Assembly: GCF_004331435.1 (NCBI RefSeq)
Contig: NZ_SJKA01000005.1
Coordinates: 248,001 to 312,000, forward strand
Length of the DNA: 64,000 bases
Direction of reading: 5' to 3'
Source of the DNA: Kribbella sindirgiensis
Lineage (GTDB): Bacteria; Actinomycetota; Actinomycetes; Propionibacteriales; Kribbellaceae
In this document: in pieces, positions 45,142 to 53,932 of the stretch
Position numbering within the stretch: the first letter of the stretch is position 1
Layout of the letters: each line of letters starts with the position of its first letter
Notes under the pieces: model-generated
Seen by the model: only the letters and a program-made list of their open reading frames with translations
The model's database searches: none
What the model was told of the DNA's origin: nothing
Program-made: the position numbers and the translations under genes

Positions 45142-46340
45142 AGATCCTGATGGTGCACAACAGATACCGGTCGACCGCACCCAGCGGCGAGAACCGGGTC
45201 GTGGATCAGGAGAGCGAAGCGCTCACCGCGGCGGGTCACTCAGTCCGGCACTTCGAGCGGCACAGCGACGACATCGAGGAGTGGCCGGCCCTGAAGAAGG
45301 CGGCGCTGCCTGCCCGGGTGGTCTGGAGCCGGGCCAGCCGGTACGACCTTGCCCGCGACCTGTTCCGGCACCGGCCGGACGTGGTCCACATCCACAACAC
45401 CTTCCCGCTGCTCAGCCCTTCGGTGCTGTACGCGTGCCGGCGGGCCGAGGTGCCGGCCGTGATCACGCTGCACAACTACAAGCTGCTCTGTGCCAGCGGT
45501 GACTTCTTCCGCGACGGCAAGGTCTGTCACGACTGCGCCGACGGCAACCCCGTCAGCGGCGTGGTGCACCGCTGCTACCGCGGGTCAGCGCTCGCGACCG
45601 CGACCACCGTGCTGAACACCCGCGGTCATCGGCGCAGCTGGCGCGGCCTCGTGTCGGCGTACATCTTCATCTCCGAGTCTCAGCGCCGACTGATGGCGGG
45701 CATGGACTTCGACCCGGATCGGACGTTCGTCAAGCACAACCTCGTGCCGTACGACGGACCCTTCGACGGAGCCCGGCAGCGTCAGGTCGCGTACGTCGGC
45801 CGGCTCGACACGGCCAAAGGCGCTCCGCTGCTGATGAAGGGCTGGGACGCGTTCCGCGCGACCGCGGGGGACGGCGCGCTGCGGCTGGTGATCGCCGGTG
45901 GCGGACCGATGCTCGACGAGGTGACCTCCTGGGCCGCCGACCGGCCCTCGGTCGAACTTCGCGGGCTGATGAGCAAACCGGATGTCTTCAAGCTGATCAG
46001 CGAGTCCCGCGCGGTGGTGCTGCCATCGGAATGGGAGGAAACGTTCGGTCTCGTCGTGGTCGAGGCGATGGCTGCCGGCGTACCGCCGCTGGCTTCGGGT
46101 CACGGATCGTTCCCGAGCCTGATCACCGACGGCGCCGACGGCGCCCTGTTCGAGCCGGGCAACCCGGACGCGCTGGGCAGGCTGCTGCGCGACGTGGACG
46201 CGGACCCCGATCGGTACGCCCGGCTCGGCCGGCAGGCCCGCACGACGTACGAGACTCACCACCAGATCGACCGGAACGTCGAGCAACTGCTCGACATCTA
46301 CCGCTTCGCGGTAGCCAATCCGGTCTCCGCCGACCGCTGA
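45138..46340 (+). CDS. Family 4 glycosyltransferase (second)
   Basis: A 400-aa GT-B enzyme beginning MKILMVHNRYRSTAPSGENR, with VVHIHNTFPLLSPSVLYACR, VAYVGRLDTAKGAPLLMKGW, VIAGGGPMLDEV and the donor-binding block LPSEWEETFGLVVVEAMAAG (E-x(7)-E). A Cys-rich insert (LLCASGDFFRDGKVCHDC) is present, as in some GT4 members. It adds a sugar to the lipid-linked unit; donor unknown. Coupled to the polymerase gene by ATGA overlap. Confidence 0.9.
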   Translation: MKILMVHNRYRSTAPSGENRVVDQESEALTAAGHSVRHFERHSDDIEEWPALKKAALPARVVWSRASRYDLARDLFRHRPDVVHIHNTFPLLSPSVLYACRRAEVPAVITLHNYKLLCASGDFFRDGKVCHDCADGNPVSGVVHRCYRGSALATATTVLNTRGHRRSWRGLVSAYIFISESQRRLMAGMDFDPDRTFVKHNLVPYDGPFDGARQRQVAYVGRLDTAKGAPLLMKGWDAFRATAGDGALRLVIAGGGPMLDEVTSWAADRPSVELRGLMSKPDVFKLISESRAVVLPSEWEETFGLVVVEAMAAGVPPLASGHGSFPSLITDGADGALFEPGNPDALGRLLRDVDADPDRYARLGRQARTTYETHHQIDRNVEQLLDIYRFAVANPVSADR

Positions 46341-46353
46341 ACCCGAGGATCCG

Positions 46354-47997
46354 ATGCCCCCCGAAGGAAACGCCCTGGACCCAGGCGCTCCGCCGCCGCC
46401 CTCCGCCGGGACCGTGTGGTCCCGCCGGCGGCTGGTGCTCGGCGTCGTCGTGCTGGTCCTCGCCGCGTTGACGGCGGTCGGTGTCTTCGTCCTCGACGAC
46501 GACCCGGCGGCGAAGAACGCTCCACCACCGGCGACCGGATCCCCGGCGATCACGAACGCCCCGGTGACCGCACCGACGGCACCGCCCGCGAGAATCTGCG
46601 GGAACTCCAAGGTCCTGTTCGGTCCGGCCACCGCGCCGGCCGGCGCGGTCGTGGTCAGGACCACCGACAACGTCAACCAGCTCACCGAGGCGAACCCGCC
46701 CGGCACCACCTTCTGGCTGTCTCCCGGCACGCACAGGCTCGGCAGCGGCCCGTTCGCCCAGGTGATCCCGAAGGACGGCAACACGTACGTCGGCGCGCCC
46801 GGCGCGATCCTGGACGGCGGCCGGCGGAACCGGTACGCGTTCACCGGATACGCCACGGCGGTGACGCTGAAGAACCTGACCATCCAGAACTTCGGTCCGG
46901 TCAGGACGAACAACGACGAGGGCGTGGTGAACCACGACGCCGCCGGCCGCTGGACCCTGACCGGGAACACCATCAAGGACAACGCCGGCGCCGGCGTCAT
47001 GGTCGGCGACCACAACGTTGTCCGCGGCAACTGTCTGCAGAACAACGGCCAGTACGGCTTCAACGCCTACAACCCGGGCAAGGTGACCGGGATCACGATC
47101 GAGGGCAACGAGATCGCCGGGAACAACACCGACGACTGGGAGCGGCTCAAGGGCGGCTGCGGGTGCACCGGCGGCGGCAAGTTCTGGGAAGTCACCGGGG
47201 CGATCGTGCGGAACAACTGGGTCCACGACAACCACAGCGCCGGTCTGTGGGCCGACACCAACAACACCGGGTTCGTGATCGAGGGCAACTACATCTCCGG
47301 GAACCTGGCCGAGGGGCTGGTCTACGAGACCAGCTACAACGCCGGCATCCGGGGCAACGCGTTCGTCCGCAACGGGCTCGGCAAGGGTCCGGCCAACGAC
47401 GGATTCCCGACCCCTGCGCTGTACATCTCCGAGTCGGGCAGCGACCCGCGGGCGCCGGGCGTCTTCAACCAGACCTTCGAGATCAGCAAGAACGTCTTCA
47501 CCGACAACTGGGCCGGCGTGATCCTGTGGGAGAACGCCGACCGGTTCGCCGGATCGGCGGCCAACACCAGCACCGGCTCGGGCACCCTGGTCAACCCGTC
47601 GGTGGTGAACGCCAAGACCTGCAACGCGACCACCATCCGGGACCAGCCGTACCTGAGCGACTGCCGGTGGAAAACCCAGAACGTGCGGGTCCACGACAAC
47701 GTGTTCAACCTCAATCCGGCCAAGGTGTCCGCGAGCTGCGGGTCCAGCTCCGGATGCGGCTACAACGGCCTGTTCTCCAATTGGGGCACGTTCCCGGCCT
47801 GGTCGCCGTACCAGAAGGCCACCGTGCAGGACGCGATCACGTTCCACCAGGGCAACCGGTTCTTCAACAACACCTACTCCGGGCCGTGGAACTTCATCGT
47901 GCACGAGCAGGGCAACCGGGTGAACTGGGCCTCCTGGCAAGGCGCGCCGTACGGTCAGGACCAAGACAGCGTCGTCAAGGTCCTCGGGGAGCGCTGA
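46354..47997 (+). CDS. Membrane-anchored right-handed beta-helix protein
   Basis: A 547-aa protein with a short cytoplasmic N-terminus, a membrane anchor (LVLGVVVLVLAALTAVGVFV, about 27-46), a Pro/Thr-rich linker and, from about residue 110, beta-helix repeats (GNTIKDNAGAGVMVGDHN, EGNEIAGNN, NNWVHDNHSAGLWAD). Cysteine-rich insertions (GGCGCTGGG, CGSSSGCGYN) occur late. It shares the fold and the W-x-x-W-Q...QDQDSV ending with the lipoprotein at 1056. ATG at 46354 follows GAGG. Likely a polysaccharide lyase, epimerase or binding protein. Confidence 0.82.
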   Translation: MPPEGNALDPGAPPPPSAGTVWSRRRLVLGVVVLVLAALTAVGVFVLDDDPAAKNAPPPATGSPAITNAPVTAPTAPPARICGNSKVLFGPATAPAGAVVVRTTDNVNQLTEANPPGTTFWLSPGTHRLGSGPFAQVIPKDGNTYVGAPGAILDGGRRNRYAFTGYATAVTLKNLTIQNFGPVRTNNDEGVVNHDAAGRWTLTGNTIKDNAGAGVMVGDHNVVRGNCLQNNGQYGFNAYNPGKVTGITIEGNEIAGNNTDDWERLKGGCGCTGGGKFWEVTGAIVRNNWVHDNHSAGLWADTNNTGFVIEGNYISGNLAEGLVYETSYNAGIRGNAFVRNGLGKGPANDGFPTPALYISESGSDPRAPGVFNQTFEISKNVFTDNWAGVILWENADRFAGSAANTSTGSGTLVNPSVVNAKTCNATTIRDQPYLSDCRWKTQNVRVHDNVFNLNPAKVSASCGSSSGCGYNGLFSNWGTFPAWSPYQKATVQDAITFHQGNRFFNNTYSGPWNFIVHEQGNRVNWASWQGAPYGQDQDSVVKVLGER

Positions 47998-48002
47998 GGG
48001 CG

Positions 48003-48359
48003 ATGATCGGGCCTCCGGAGCGGGTCGCGGGTGAGCAGATCGCGCTGCTCCGGTCGGTCGGGTACGCCGCGTTCGGGCGGCACGAGCGGGACCTCGACGT
48101 GCTCGACCTGGTCTTCGACAGCCTCGTCGACCAGCCCGGAGCCGACGACGTACGCCGGCTGCGGTTCGCCGGGCACGGGGTGACGCTGGACGTGGAACGC
48201 ACCACGCTGACCGTGGAACTGCGGGTCTCCCCGGCCGGTCCGGTCGTGGTCGAGGCCCGCGGCGGCGAGGGACCTGGGGACGCGCAGCTGGTGAGCTTCC
48301 TGCTGCGGTGGCCCGGCAGCGAACAACGGCCGGTCCGGACCGCCTGGATCATGCTCTGA
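48003..48359 (+). CDS. Small protein convergent with sigma factor gene
   Basis: A 118-aa soluble protein. VLDLVFDSLVDQPGADDVRR and VTLDVERTTLTVELRVSPAG suggest a mixed alpha/beta domain with an all-beta second half. Small proteins of this general look are often found beside ECF-type sigma factor genes in actinobacteria; the link is by context only. ATG at 48003 lies 5 bp after the beta-helix stop with a GAGGG leader. No signal peptide. Confidence 0.55.
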   Translation: MIGPPERVAGEQIALLRSVGYAAFGRHERDLDVLDLVFDSLVDQPGADDVRRLRFAGHGVTLDVERTTLTVELRVSPAGPVVVEARGGEGPGDAQLVSFLLRWPGSEQRPVRTAWIML

Positions 48360-48405
48360 CCAGAAGAGCACGATCGGTGCGCGGCCCGGACCGGGTCCTG
48401 CTGCC

Positions 48406-48975
48406 TCAGGAGGCAAGCAGCAGTCTGAGCTTCTCCAGGCAGCGGCCGCGGATCGGGCCGATGCTGCCGATCGGGATCCCGATCGTCGCGGAGATCTCGG
48501 CGTACGGCGCCGGCGGATCGGACATCAGCATGCCGAGCAGCTGCTGCCACCGGTCGGGCAGCTTCTCGAGCGCCCGCCGTACGTCGTCCGCGCGTTCACC
48601 GGCGATCAGGTCGGAGTCCAGCTCCGGCTGGTCACCGGCCACGTCCTCGAACGCCGTCGCTTCGTAGGTCAGCAGCACGCGCTTGCGGAACGCCAGGACC
48701 CGCAGGCATTCCCGGCGCGTGGTGACGACCAGCCAGGCGCCGACCCGTTCGGGATCGACGCGATTGATGTGCTCGAGCAACCGCAGCCAGACCATCTGGG
48801 AGACGTCAGCGGAGTCGCTGTCGCCCAGCCGGAAGCTGCGGGTGACGGCCCACACGAGCCGCGCATAATGGTCGACCAGCTGACTCCAGGCACCCTGGTC
48901 CCCCGCCGCGGCCCTGATTACCAGGGTCGCGGCCTCGGACCGGGCGACGGCCGACCTTTCCAGTACTACAGTCAC
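48406..48975 (-). CDS. Sigma-70 family RNA polymerase sigma factor (ECF type)
   Basis: A 189-aa protein with the two-domain ECF layout. Region 2 spans WSQLVDHYARLVWAVTRSFR to VSQMVWLRLLEHINRV, including the -10-binding segment. Region 4 is DRWQQLLGMLMSDPPAPYAE followed by the helix-turn-helix IPIGSIGPIRGRCLEKLR. GTG at 48975 is preferred for its strong GAGGGGGGA site (48981-48988). No anti-sigma factor is recognisable; the small protein at 48003 is the only adjacent candidate. It may control part of the polysaccharide region, but no promoter evidence shows this. Confidence 0.88.
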   Translation of the reverse strand: MTVVLERSAVARSEAATLVIRAAAGDQGAWSQLVDHYARLVWAVTRSFRLGDSDSADVSQMVWLRLLEHINRVDPERVGAWLVVTTRRECLRVLAFRKRVLLTYEATAFEDVAGDQPELDSDLIAGERADDVRRALEKLPDRWQQLLGMLMSDPPAPYAEISATIGIPIGSIGPIRGRCLEKLRLLLAS

Positions 48976-49015
48976 GGATTCCCCCCTCGGGAACACAAAC
49001 ACCGCTCAGAACAAC

Positions 49016-50542
49016 TCAGTACGCGCCGTCGCTCCCCAGCACGGCGCGTGCGGTCTTCCACAGAATCAAAAGGTCCAGCGCGATCGACCAGTTGTCGGCG
49101 TACCGCAGGTCGAGTCGCATGGACTCCTCCCAGGTCAGGTCGCTGCGGCCGCTGACCTGCCACAGGCCGGTCAGACCGGGCTTCACGAGCATCCGCCGCG
49201 CGTCGTCGATCGCGTACTGCGCGACCTCGGCGGGCAAGGGTGGACGCGGGCCGACCAGCGACATGTCCCCCCGGAGCACGTTCACCAGCTGCGGCAGCTC
49301 GTCGATCGAGAACCGTCGCAGGTACCGGCCGATCCTGGTCACCCGCGGGTCGTCGCGGAGCTTGAACAGGACCTCGTTGCCTTCGTTCAACGCGTGCAGC
49401 TCGGCCTTGCGGGCCTCGGCGTCGACGACCATCGTGCGGAACTTCAGCATCTGGAACTGCTCGCCGCCGCGACCCACCCGGGTCTGCCGGAACAGCACCG
49501 GACCGCGGCTGGTGAGCTTCACCAGAACCGCTGTGACCATCAGGAGCGGCGCGACCGCCAGCAACAGCAGGCAGCCGACCACCCGGTCGAAGATGCTCTT
49601 CAGCACGTGCGGTCCACCGCTCACCGACGGCCGCTCCAGGTGCAGCAGCGACAGCCCTGCGACCGGCCGGATCGAGATTCGCGGACCCGCCACCTCGACG
49701 ATGCCCGGCGACACGATCAGGTCGACGCCGCGCTGCTCCAGCGCCCAGGAAAGCCGGCGCAGCGAGTGCCCGGCCAGCTCCGGGTCGGCCACGATCGCGA
49801 CCACTTCCACGTCGTACTGGTCGACCCCGGCCAGGATGTCCATCTCGGTACGGCCCAGCCGCTCGAGCCCTTCCTCGTCGAAGCTGTCACCGCGCGGCAG
49901 GCAGCTGGCCACCACGACGTACCCGTCGGCCGGCCGCTCCTCCAGGTGCCGTCGAAGCGTCGTCACCTGGTCGTTGCGTCCGACAACGAGCACCCGGCGC
50001 ATGCAGCGGCCGGCGACCCGCCGCCAGGAGATCTGCCGGTGCAGGATCCAGCGGCCGAACATCGCCGCCACACACGTCATCGGCACCGCCAGTACGACGA
50101 ACCCTCGAGCGACCTCGCTCTTGGTCGCGTACGACGTGATCGCCACCACCGCGGTCAGCGCGACCGCGGCCCGGATGATGGAGCGGAACTCCTCCGGCCC
50201 GGTGCCGAAGTACCGCGTCTCGTAGCCGCGCTGCAAGGCCACACAGGCCACCCAGGCGATCGGCAGCAGCGCGCCCAGCACGAAGTACCCGAGGTTGATC
50301 TGGGCCCCGAAGCGGGCCACCAGCGCCAGCGAGGCGCCGATCACCCCGGCGCCGAGATCAGCGGCCAGCGAGGCCAGCCGGTATCTCGCCACCCAGCGCG
50401 CTTCGGTGTACCGGGCCGAGCGCGGCAGCACCGCGGGTACCTCGTCCGGAACCACCCAGACCGGCCGACGTCGTTCCCCCGACGGCGCCGGCCGGAGGTC
50501 AGCCGGTTCGGCGAACCCCTCGGACATGACAAAATCAGTCAC
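49016..50542 (-). CDS. Second polyprenyl glycosylphosphotransferase (priming sugar transferase)
   Basis: A 508-aa paralogue of the transferase at 15040, with the same N-terminal membrane region (RYRLASLAADLGAGVIGASL), a Rossmann-like VLVVGRNDQ, and the C-terminal catalytic blocks [30 protein letters not shown] and [20 protein letters not shown]. Similarity between the two is high across the catalytic domain, so both may prime with the same sugar. GTG start at 50542 has a GGGGGG leader; ATG at 50527 is an alternative. Confidence 0.92.
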   Translation of the reverse strand: MTDFVMSEGFAEPADLRPAPSGERRRPVWVVPDEVPAVLPRSARYTEARWVARYRLASLAADLGAGVIGASLALVARFGAQINLGYFVLGALLPIAWVACVALQRGYETRYFGTGPEEFRSIIRAAVALTAVVAITSYATKSEVARGFVVLAVPMTCVAAMFGRWILHRQISWRRVAGRCMRRVLVVGRNDQVTTLRRHLEERPADGYVVVASCLPRGDSFDEEGLERLGRTEMDILAGVDQYDVEVVAIVADPELAGHSLRRLSWALEQRGVDLIVSPGIVEVAGPRISIRPVAGLSLLHLERPSVSGGPHVLKSIFDRVVGCLLLLAVAPLLMVTAVLVKLTSRGPVLFRQTRVGRGGEQFQMLKFRTMVVDAEARKAELHALNEGNEVLFKLRDDPRVTRIGRYLRRFSIDELPQLVNVLRGDMSLVGPRPPLPAEVAQYAIDDARRMLVKPGLTGLWQVSGRSDLTWEESMRLDLRYADNWSIALDLLILWKTARAVLGSDGAY

Positions 50543-50642
50543 GCACAGTCACCCCCCACAGGTGAAAACCGAAACCGTGACCAACCCACACCCCGTCACG
50601 GACCTCGTCCAAACACCGCCCCCACAACGGCGTGAACCAGAG

Positions 50643-50659
50643 AGTACTACGTGGACGCA
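50643..50659 (-). promoter_or_regulatory. Candidate promoter/operator motif (second copy)
   Basis: Minus-strand TGCGTCCACGTAGTACT about 105 nt before the start at 50542, matching the element upstream of the paralogue at 16536. The rest of 50543-50824 holds only this motif and the terminator hairpin at 50729. Confidence 0.35.
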
Positions 50660-50728
50660 CCCGGCAACAGCACCGGACGAGAGTGTTTACCGCTGCGCAA
50701 ACTCGACTCTCTGGTTCCGTAAATCGAA

Positions 50729-50765
50729 GACCCCCGGGAACCCGCCGAACGGGATCCCAGGGGTC
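50729..50765 (-). terminator. Strong hairpin terminator after the pspA operon
   Basis: GACCCC plus GGGAACCCG pair with CGGGATCCC plus GGGGTC around a 5-nt loop, one C/A mismatch breaking the stem. On the minus strand it follows the stop of the PspA-associated gene by about 60 nt and is trailed by a short T-rich stretch. No tRNA-like arms are present. Confidence 0.65.
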
Positions 50766-50824
50766 TCAAATGATTACTTGAAGTGATCGGTCGCCGGGTC
50801 GGGGCACCGATCGGGGGTGCTGCT

Positions 50825-51100
50825 TCAGCCGGCGATCAGGCCGTCGCCGCTGATCAGCTCACGCATCTCGGCCAGCGAGCTGTCCGACGGGGGCAGGATG
50901 GCGTCGGAGTCGTGCAACTCGGTGTCCGGCACCTGCTCACCGGAGCGGACGAAGTCCAACAGCGCGGCGAACGCGCTCTGGTACGCCGTCTCGTCGCCGG
51001 ACGACACCGCCTTCTCCAGGTCGCCGTCCACCGCGTTGAGGGCTTCGAGCTTGTCGTCGGCCAGTCGCCACTGGCCTTCACCCATGATGCGAACGATCAC
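50825..51100 (-). CDS. PspA-associated small protein (PspAA-like)
   Basis: A 91-aa acidic protein (MIVRIMGEGQWRLADDKLEA...), with two helical halves separated at about residue 55. It follows pspA with a GTGA overlap (start GTG 51100), the usual position of PspAA in actinobacteria. It is expected to act with PspA in membrane stress responses. No membrane segment. Confidence 0.8.
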   Translation of the reverse strand: MIVRIMGEGQWRLADDKLEALNAVDGDLEKAVSSGDETAYQSAFAALLDFVRSGEQVPDTELHDSDAILPPSDSSLAEMRELISGDGLIAG

Positions 51101-51927
51101 CGAACATCTCCGTCCTGAGGTCGCGCCGGCTCCGTGACAGGTTGCTGGGCCGGCTGCTGCACTGGCTGGGCGGCCTGCGGTTGGGCCTGCGCGGCCCCCT
51201 CACCGGAGAGCTCCTTCGGCGCACCGCCGCCGGCCAGCTGGGCCTTCATGGCGGCCAGCTCGTTCTCCACGTCGGAGCCGGACGACATCCGGTCCAGCTC
51301 CAGGGTGATGTTGTCCTTGACCGTGCCGCTCGCGTCGTCGAGCGCGCCGGAGGCGAGCAGCTCGTCGATCGCACCGGCCCGGGCCTGCATCTGCTGGGTC
51401 TTGTCCTCGGCCCGCTGGACCGCGAGACCGACGTCGCTCATCTCCTCGGAGATGCCGGAGAAGGCCTCGTTGATCCGGGTCTGCGCCTCGGCCGCGGTGT
51501 AGGTGGCCTTGATGGTCTCCTTGCGGGTCCGGAACGACTCGACCTTGGCCTGCAGCCGCTGGGAGGCGAGCGTCAGCTTCTCCTCCTCACCCTGCAGCTG
51601 GGCGTGCTGGGTGGTCAGATCGTCGATCTGGCCCTGCAGCCCGGACTTGCGGGTCAGTGCCTCGCGGGCCAGGTCCTCGCGGCCCATCGAGAGCGCCTTC
51701 TGCGCCTGCTCCTGCAGCTTGGCCGACTGGGACTGCAGCTGTGACGCCTGCAGCTCCACCCGCTTCCGGCTGGTGGCCACGTCGGCCACACCCCGCCGTA
51801 CCTTCTGCAGCAGCTCGAGCTGCTTCTGATACGAGTAGTCAAGGGTTTCGCGAGGATCCTCGGCCTTGTCCAGGGCGGAGTTCGCCTTGGCCTTGAAGAT
51901 CGTCGACATCCGCTTGAAGATGCTCAT
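51097..51927 (-). CDS. pspA: PspA/IM30 family membrane-stress protein
   Basis: A 276-aa coiled-coil protein. It starts MSIFKRMSTIFKAKANSALD, an amphipathic helix that binds membranes, then long heptad-rich helices to about residue 215 (EDPRETLDYSYQKQLELLQK is typical) and a Gln/Pro-rich C-terminal tail. PspA proteins form ring or rod assemblies that protect the membrane; heavy polysaccharide export could be one source of stress. Start ATG at 51927; an upstream in-frame extension is rejected. The pair ends at the hairpin at 50729. Confidence 0.92.
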   Translation of the reverse strand: MSIFKRMSTIFKAKANSALDKAEDPRETLDYSYQKQLELLQKVRRGVADVATSRKRVELQASQLQSQSAKLQEQAQKALSMGREDLAREALTRKSGLQGQIDDLTTQHAQLQGEEEKLTLASQRLQAKVESFRTRKETIKATYTAAEAQTRINEAFSGISEEMSDVGLAVQRAEDKTQQMQARAGAIDELLASGALDDASGTVKDNITLELDRMSSGSDVENELAAMKAQLAGGGAPKELSGEGAAQAQPQAAQPVQQPAQQPVTEPARPQDGDVR

Positions 51928-52092
51928 CGATATCCGTACCCCTTCTGTGCCGGAGTGACGACCCGGCGTGCGTGCCTTCCACCCTATGTCCCACCGGGTC
52001 ACCACACCATCAGGACTGGCCCCGATAAAGTAGTAGAAGGTCCGGGGACCACCCCGAGTCGCGACCTGCCCTGCGAATGAGGTTCTGACCCC

Positions 52093-52680
52093 GTGTTCCG
52101 TCGTACCAAGTCTGAGACAGATACCACCGTACCCGCCGAGCCCCAGGGCAAGGTGGGCGGCAAGGGCCGGCCGACCCCGAGCCGCAAGGAAGCCGAGGCG
52201 GCCCGCAAGGCCGCGTTCAAGAAGCCGCGCAACCGCAAGGAGGCCTCGGCGATCCGGCGGGACAAGGTCCGGACCGAGCGCGCCAAGATGCAGGCGGCGA
52301 TGCAGACCGGCGACGACCGCTACCTGCCGGCCGCCGACAAGGGCCCGGTACGGCGGTTCGCCCGGGACTACGTCGACGCGCGCTACTCGGTGATGGAGTT
52401 CGCGCTGCCGGTGCTCCTGGTGGTGTCGCTGATCGGGGTGGTGTTCTCACCGCAGTTCCCGTGGCTGGCCGGGATGGTGAACCTGCTGTTCCTGTTCATG
52501 ATCCTGCTGATCGCGGCGGACTGGTTCCTGCTCACCTCCGGGCTGAAGAAGCAGGTCGCGATCAAGTTCCCGAACGAGTCCGCCAAGGGGCTCGGGTTCT
52601 ACGCGGTCCGGCGGACCATGCAGATGCGCCGCTGGCGGCTGCCCAAGCCGATGGTCAAGCGCGGCGAGAAGCCATCCTGA
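52093..52680 (+). CDS. DUF3043 domain-containing membrane protein
   Basis: A 195-aa protein. A highly basic, Lys/Arg-rich first half (PTPSRKEAEAARKAAFKKPR, RNRKEASAIRRDKVRTERAK) is followed by two membrane helices (FALPVLLVVSLIGVVFSP and NLLFLFMILLIAADWFLL) and a basic tail. This is the actinobacterial DUF3043 pattern; its function is unknown. GTG start at 52093. It is divergent from pspA (166 bp apart). Confidence 0.85.
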   Translation: MFRRTKSETDTTVPAEPQGKVGGKGRPTPSRKEAEAARKAAFKKPRNRKEASAIRRDKVRTERAKMQAAMQTGDDRYLPAADKGPVRRFARDYVDARYSVMEFALPVLLVVSLIGVVFSPQFPWLAGMVNLLFLFMILLIAADWFLLTSGLKKQVAIKFPNESAKGLGFYAVRRTMQMRRWRLPKPMVKRGEKPS

Positions 52681-52697
52681 GCAAGTAGGGTCGGATC

Positions 52698-53708
52698 ATG
52701 GACTTCCGCTATCTGGGCAACAGTGGTCTCAAGGTCAGCGAGATCTCGTACGGCAACTGGCTGACGCACGGCTCCCAGGTGGAGAACGAGCAGGCCAGGG
52801 CCTGTGTGCGGGCGGCCCTGGAGGCCGGCATCACGACGTTCGACACCGCCGACACCTACGCCAACACCAAGGCCGAGTCGGTGCTCGGCGAGGCGCTGGC
52901 CGGCGAGCGCCGCGAGTCGCTGGAGATCTTCACCAAGGTGTACTGGCCTACCGGTCCCGGCGGACCGAACGACACCGGCCTGTCCCGCAAGCACATCCAC
53001 GAGTCGATCAACGCCTCGCTGCAGCGGCTGCAGACCGACTACGTCGACCTGTACCAGGCGCACCGGTTCGACACCGAGACGCCGCTCGAGGAGACGATGG
53101 AGGCCTTCGCCGACGTCGTCCGGCAGGGCAAGGCGCTCTACATCGGCGTGTCGGAGTGGACCGCGGAGCAGTTGCAGGAAGGTCACCGGCTGGCCCGTGA
53201 GCTGCGCATCCCGTTCGTCTCGAACCAGCCGCAGTACAGCATGCTGTGGCGGGTGATCGAGGCCGAGGTGGTGCCGGCCTCGGAGGAGCTCGGCATCGGC
53301 CAGGTGGTGTTCTCGCCGATCGCGCAGGGCGTGCTCACCGGTAAGTACCTGCCTGGTCAGCAGCCGCCGGAGGGTTCCCGGGCGACCGACGCCAACGGGT
53401 CGAACTTCATCAAGCGGTTCCTCACCGACGACGTCCTCACCCGGGTCCAGGAGCTGAAGCCGCTGGCCGACGAGGCAGGCCTTTCACTGTCCCAGCTCGC
53501 GATCGCGTGGGTGCTGCAGAACAGCAACGTCTCCTCGGCCATCATCGGCGCCTCCCGGCCCGAGCAGGTCACCGAGAACGTGAAGGCGGCCGGCGTGACC
53601 CTGGACGAGGGTCTGCTGAAGGGGATCGACGAGGTGCTCGGCCACATCGTCGAGAACGACCCGGCGAAGACCGCGCAGAACGCCCCGCAGAAGCGGCCGA
53701 ACTCGTGA
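52698..53708 (+). CDS. Aldo/keto reductase
   Basis: A 336-aa NADPH-dependent reductase of the potassium-channel beta-subunit-like group. The TIM barrel starts MDFRYLGNSGLKVSEISYGN. Catalytic residues lie in FDTADTYANTKAES (Asp, Tyr), IFTKVYWP (Lys) and LYQAHRFD (His). The C-terminal cofactor region IIGASRPEQVTENVKA is present. ATG at 52698; overlaps the next small gene by GTGA. Substrate unknown. Confidence 0.9.
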   Translation: MDFRYLGNSGLKVSEISYGNWLTHGSQVENEQARACVRAALEAGITTFDTADTYANTKAESVLGEALAGERRESLEIFTKVYWPTGPGGPNDTGLSRKHIHESINASLQRLQTDYVDLYQAHRFDTETPLEETMEAFADVVRQGKALYIGVSEWTAEQLQEGHRLARELRIPFVSNQPQYSMLWRVIEAEVVPASEELGIGQVVFSPIAQGVLTGKYLPGQQPPEGSRATDANGSNFIKRFLTDDVLTRVQELKPLADEAGLSLSQLAIAWVLQNSNVSSAIIGASRPEQVTENVKAAGVTLDEGLLKGIDEVLGHIVENDPAKTAQNAPQKRPNS

Positions 53709-53914
53709 GCTGGAGCTGGCGGTTCGAGACCGCGAGCGGTGCCGTCGTCGACCCCGGTGAGGTCGGCGGGGCGGAGTTCTCGGCGCAGGGGGACGCGGAG
53801 AGCTGGCTGGGTGAGGTCTGGCGGGACCTGGCCGACCGCGGCGTCGGCCAGGTGTACCTGCTGGAAGACAGCCGTGAGGTGTACGGGCCGATGAGTCTGT
53901 CGAGCGCAGAGTAG
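53705..53914 (+). CDS. Small conserved-looking protein coupled to aldo/keto reductase
   Basis: A 69-aa acidic protein (MSWSWRFETASGAVVDPGEV...VGQVYLLEDSREVYGPMS). GTG at 53705 overlaps the reductase stop, so it is translationally coupled. It resembles small uncharacterised actinobacterial proteins; no function can be given. No membrane segment. Confidence 0.6.
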   Translation: MSWSWRFETASGAVVDPGEVGGAEFSAQGDAESWLGEVWRDLADRGVGQVYLLEDSREVYGPMSLSSAE

Positions 53915-53932
53915 AGTTCGGTCGAACCACAC

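Noticed and set aside
46416..48002. Long upstream part of the frame that ends with the small gene at 48359
   Set aside because: It runs through the beta-helix gene as an Arg/Gln-rich shadow; only the part from ATG 48003 is kept.
50729..50765. Possible tRNA or small RNA gene
   Set aside because: A single long stem with a short loop; no cloverleaf arms or CCA-type end. A terminator fits better.
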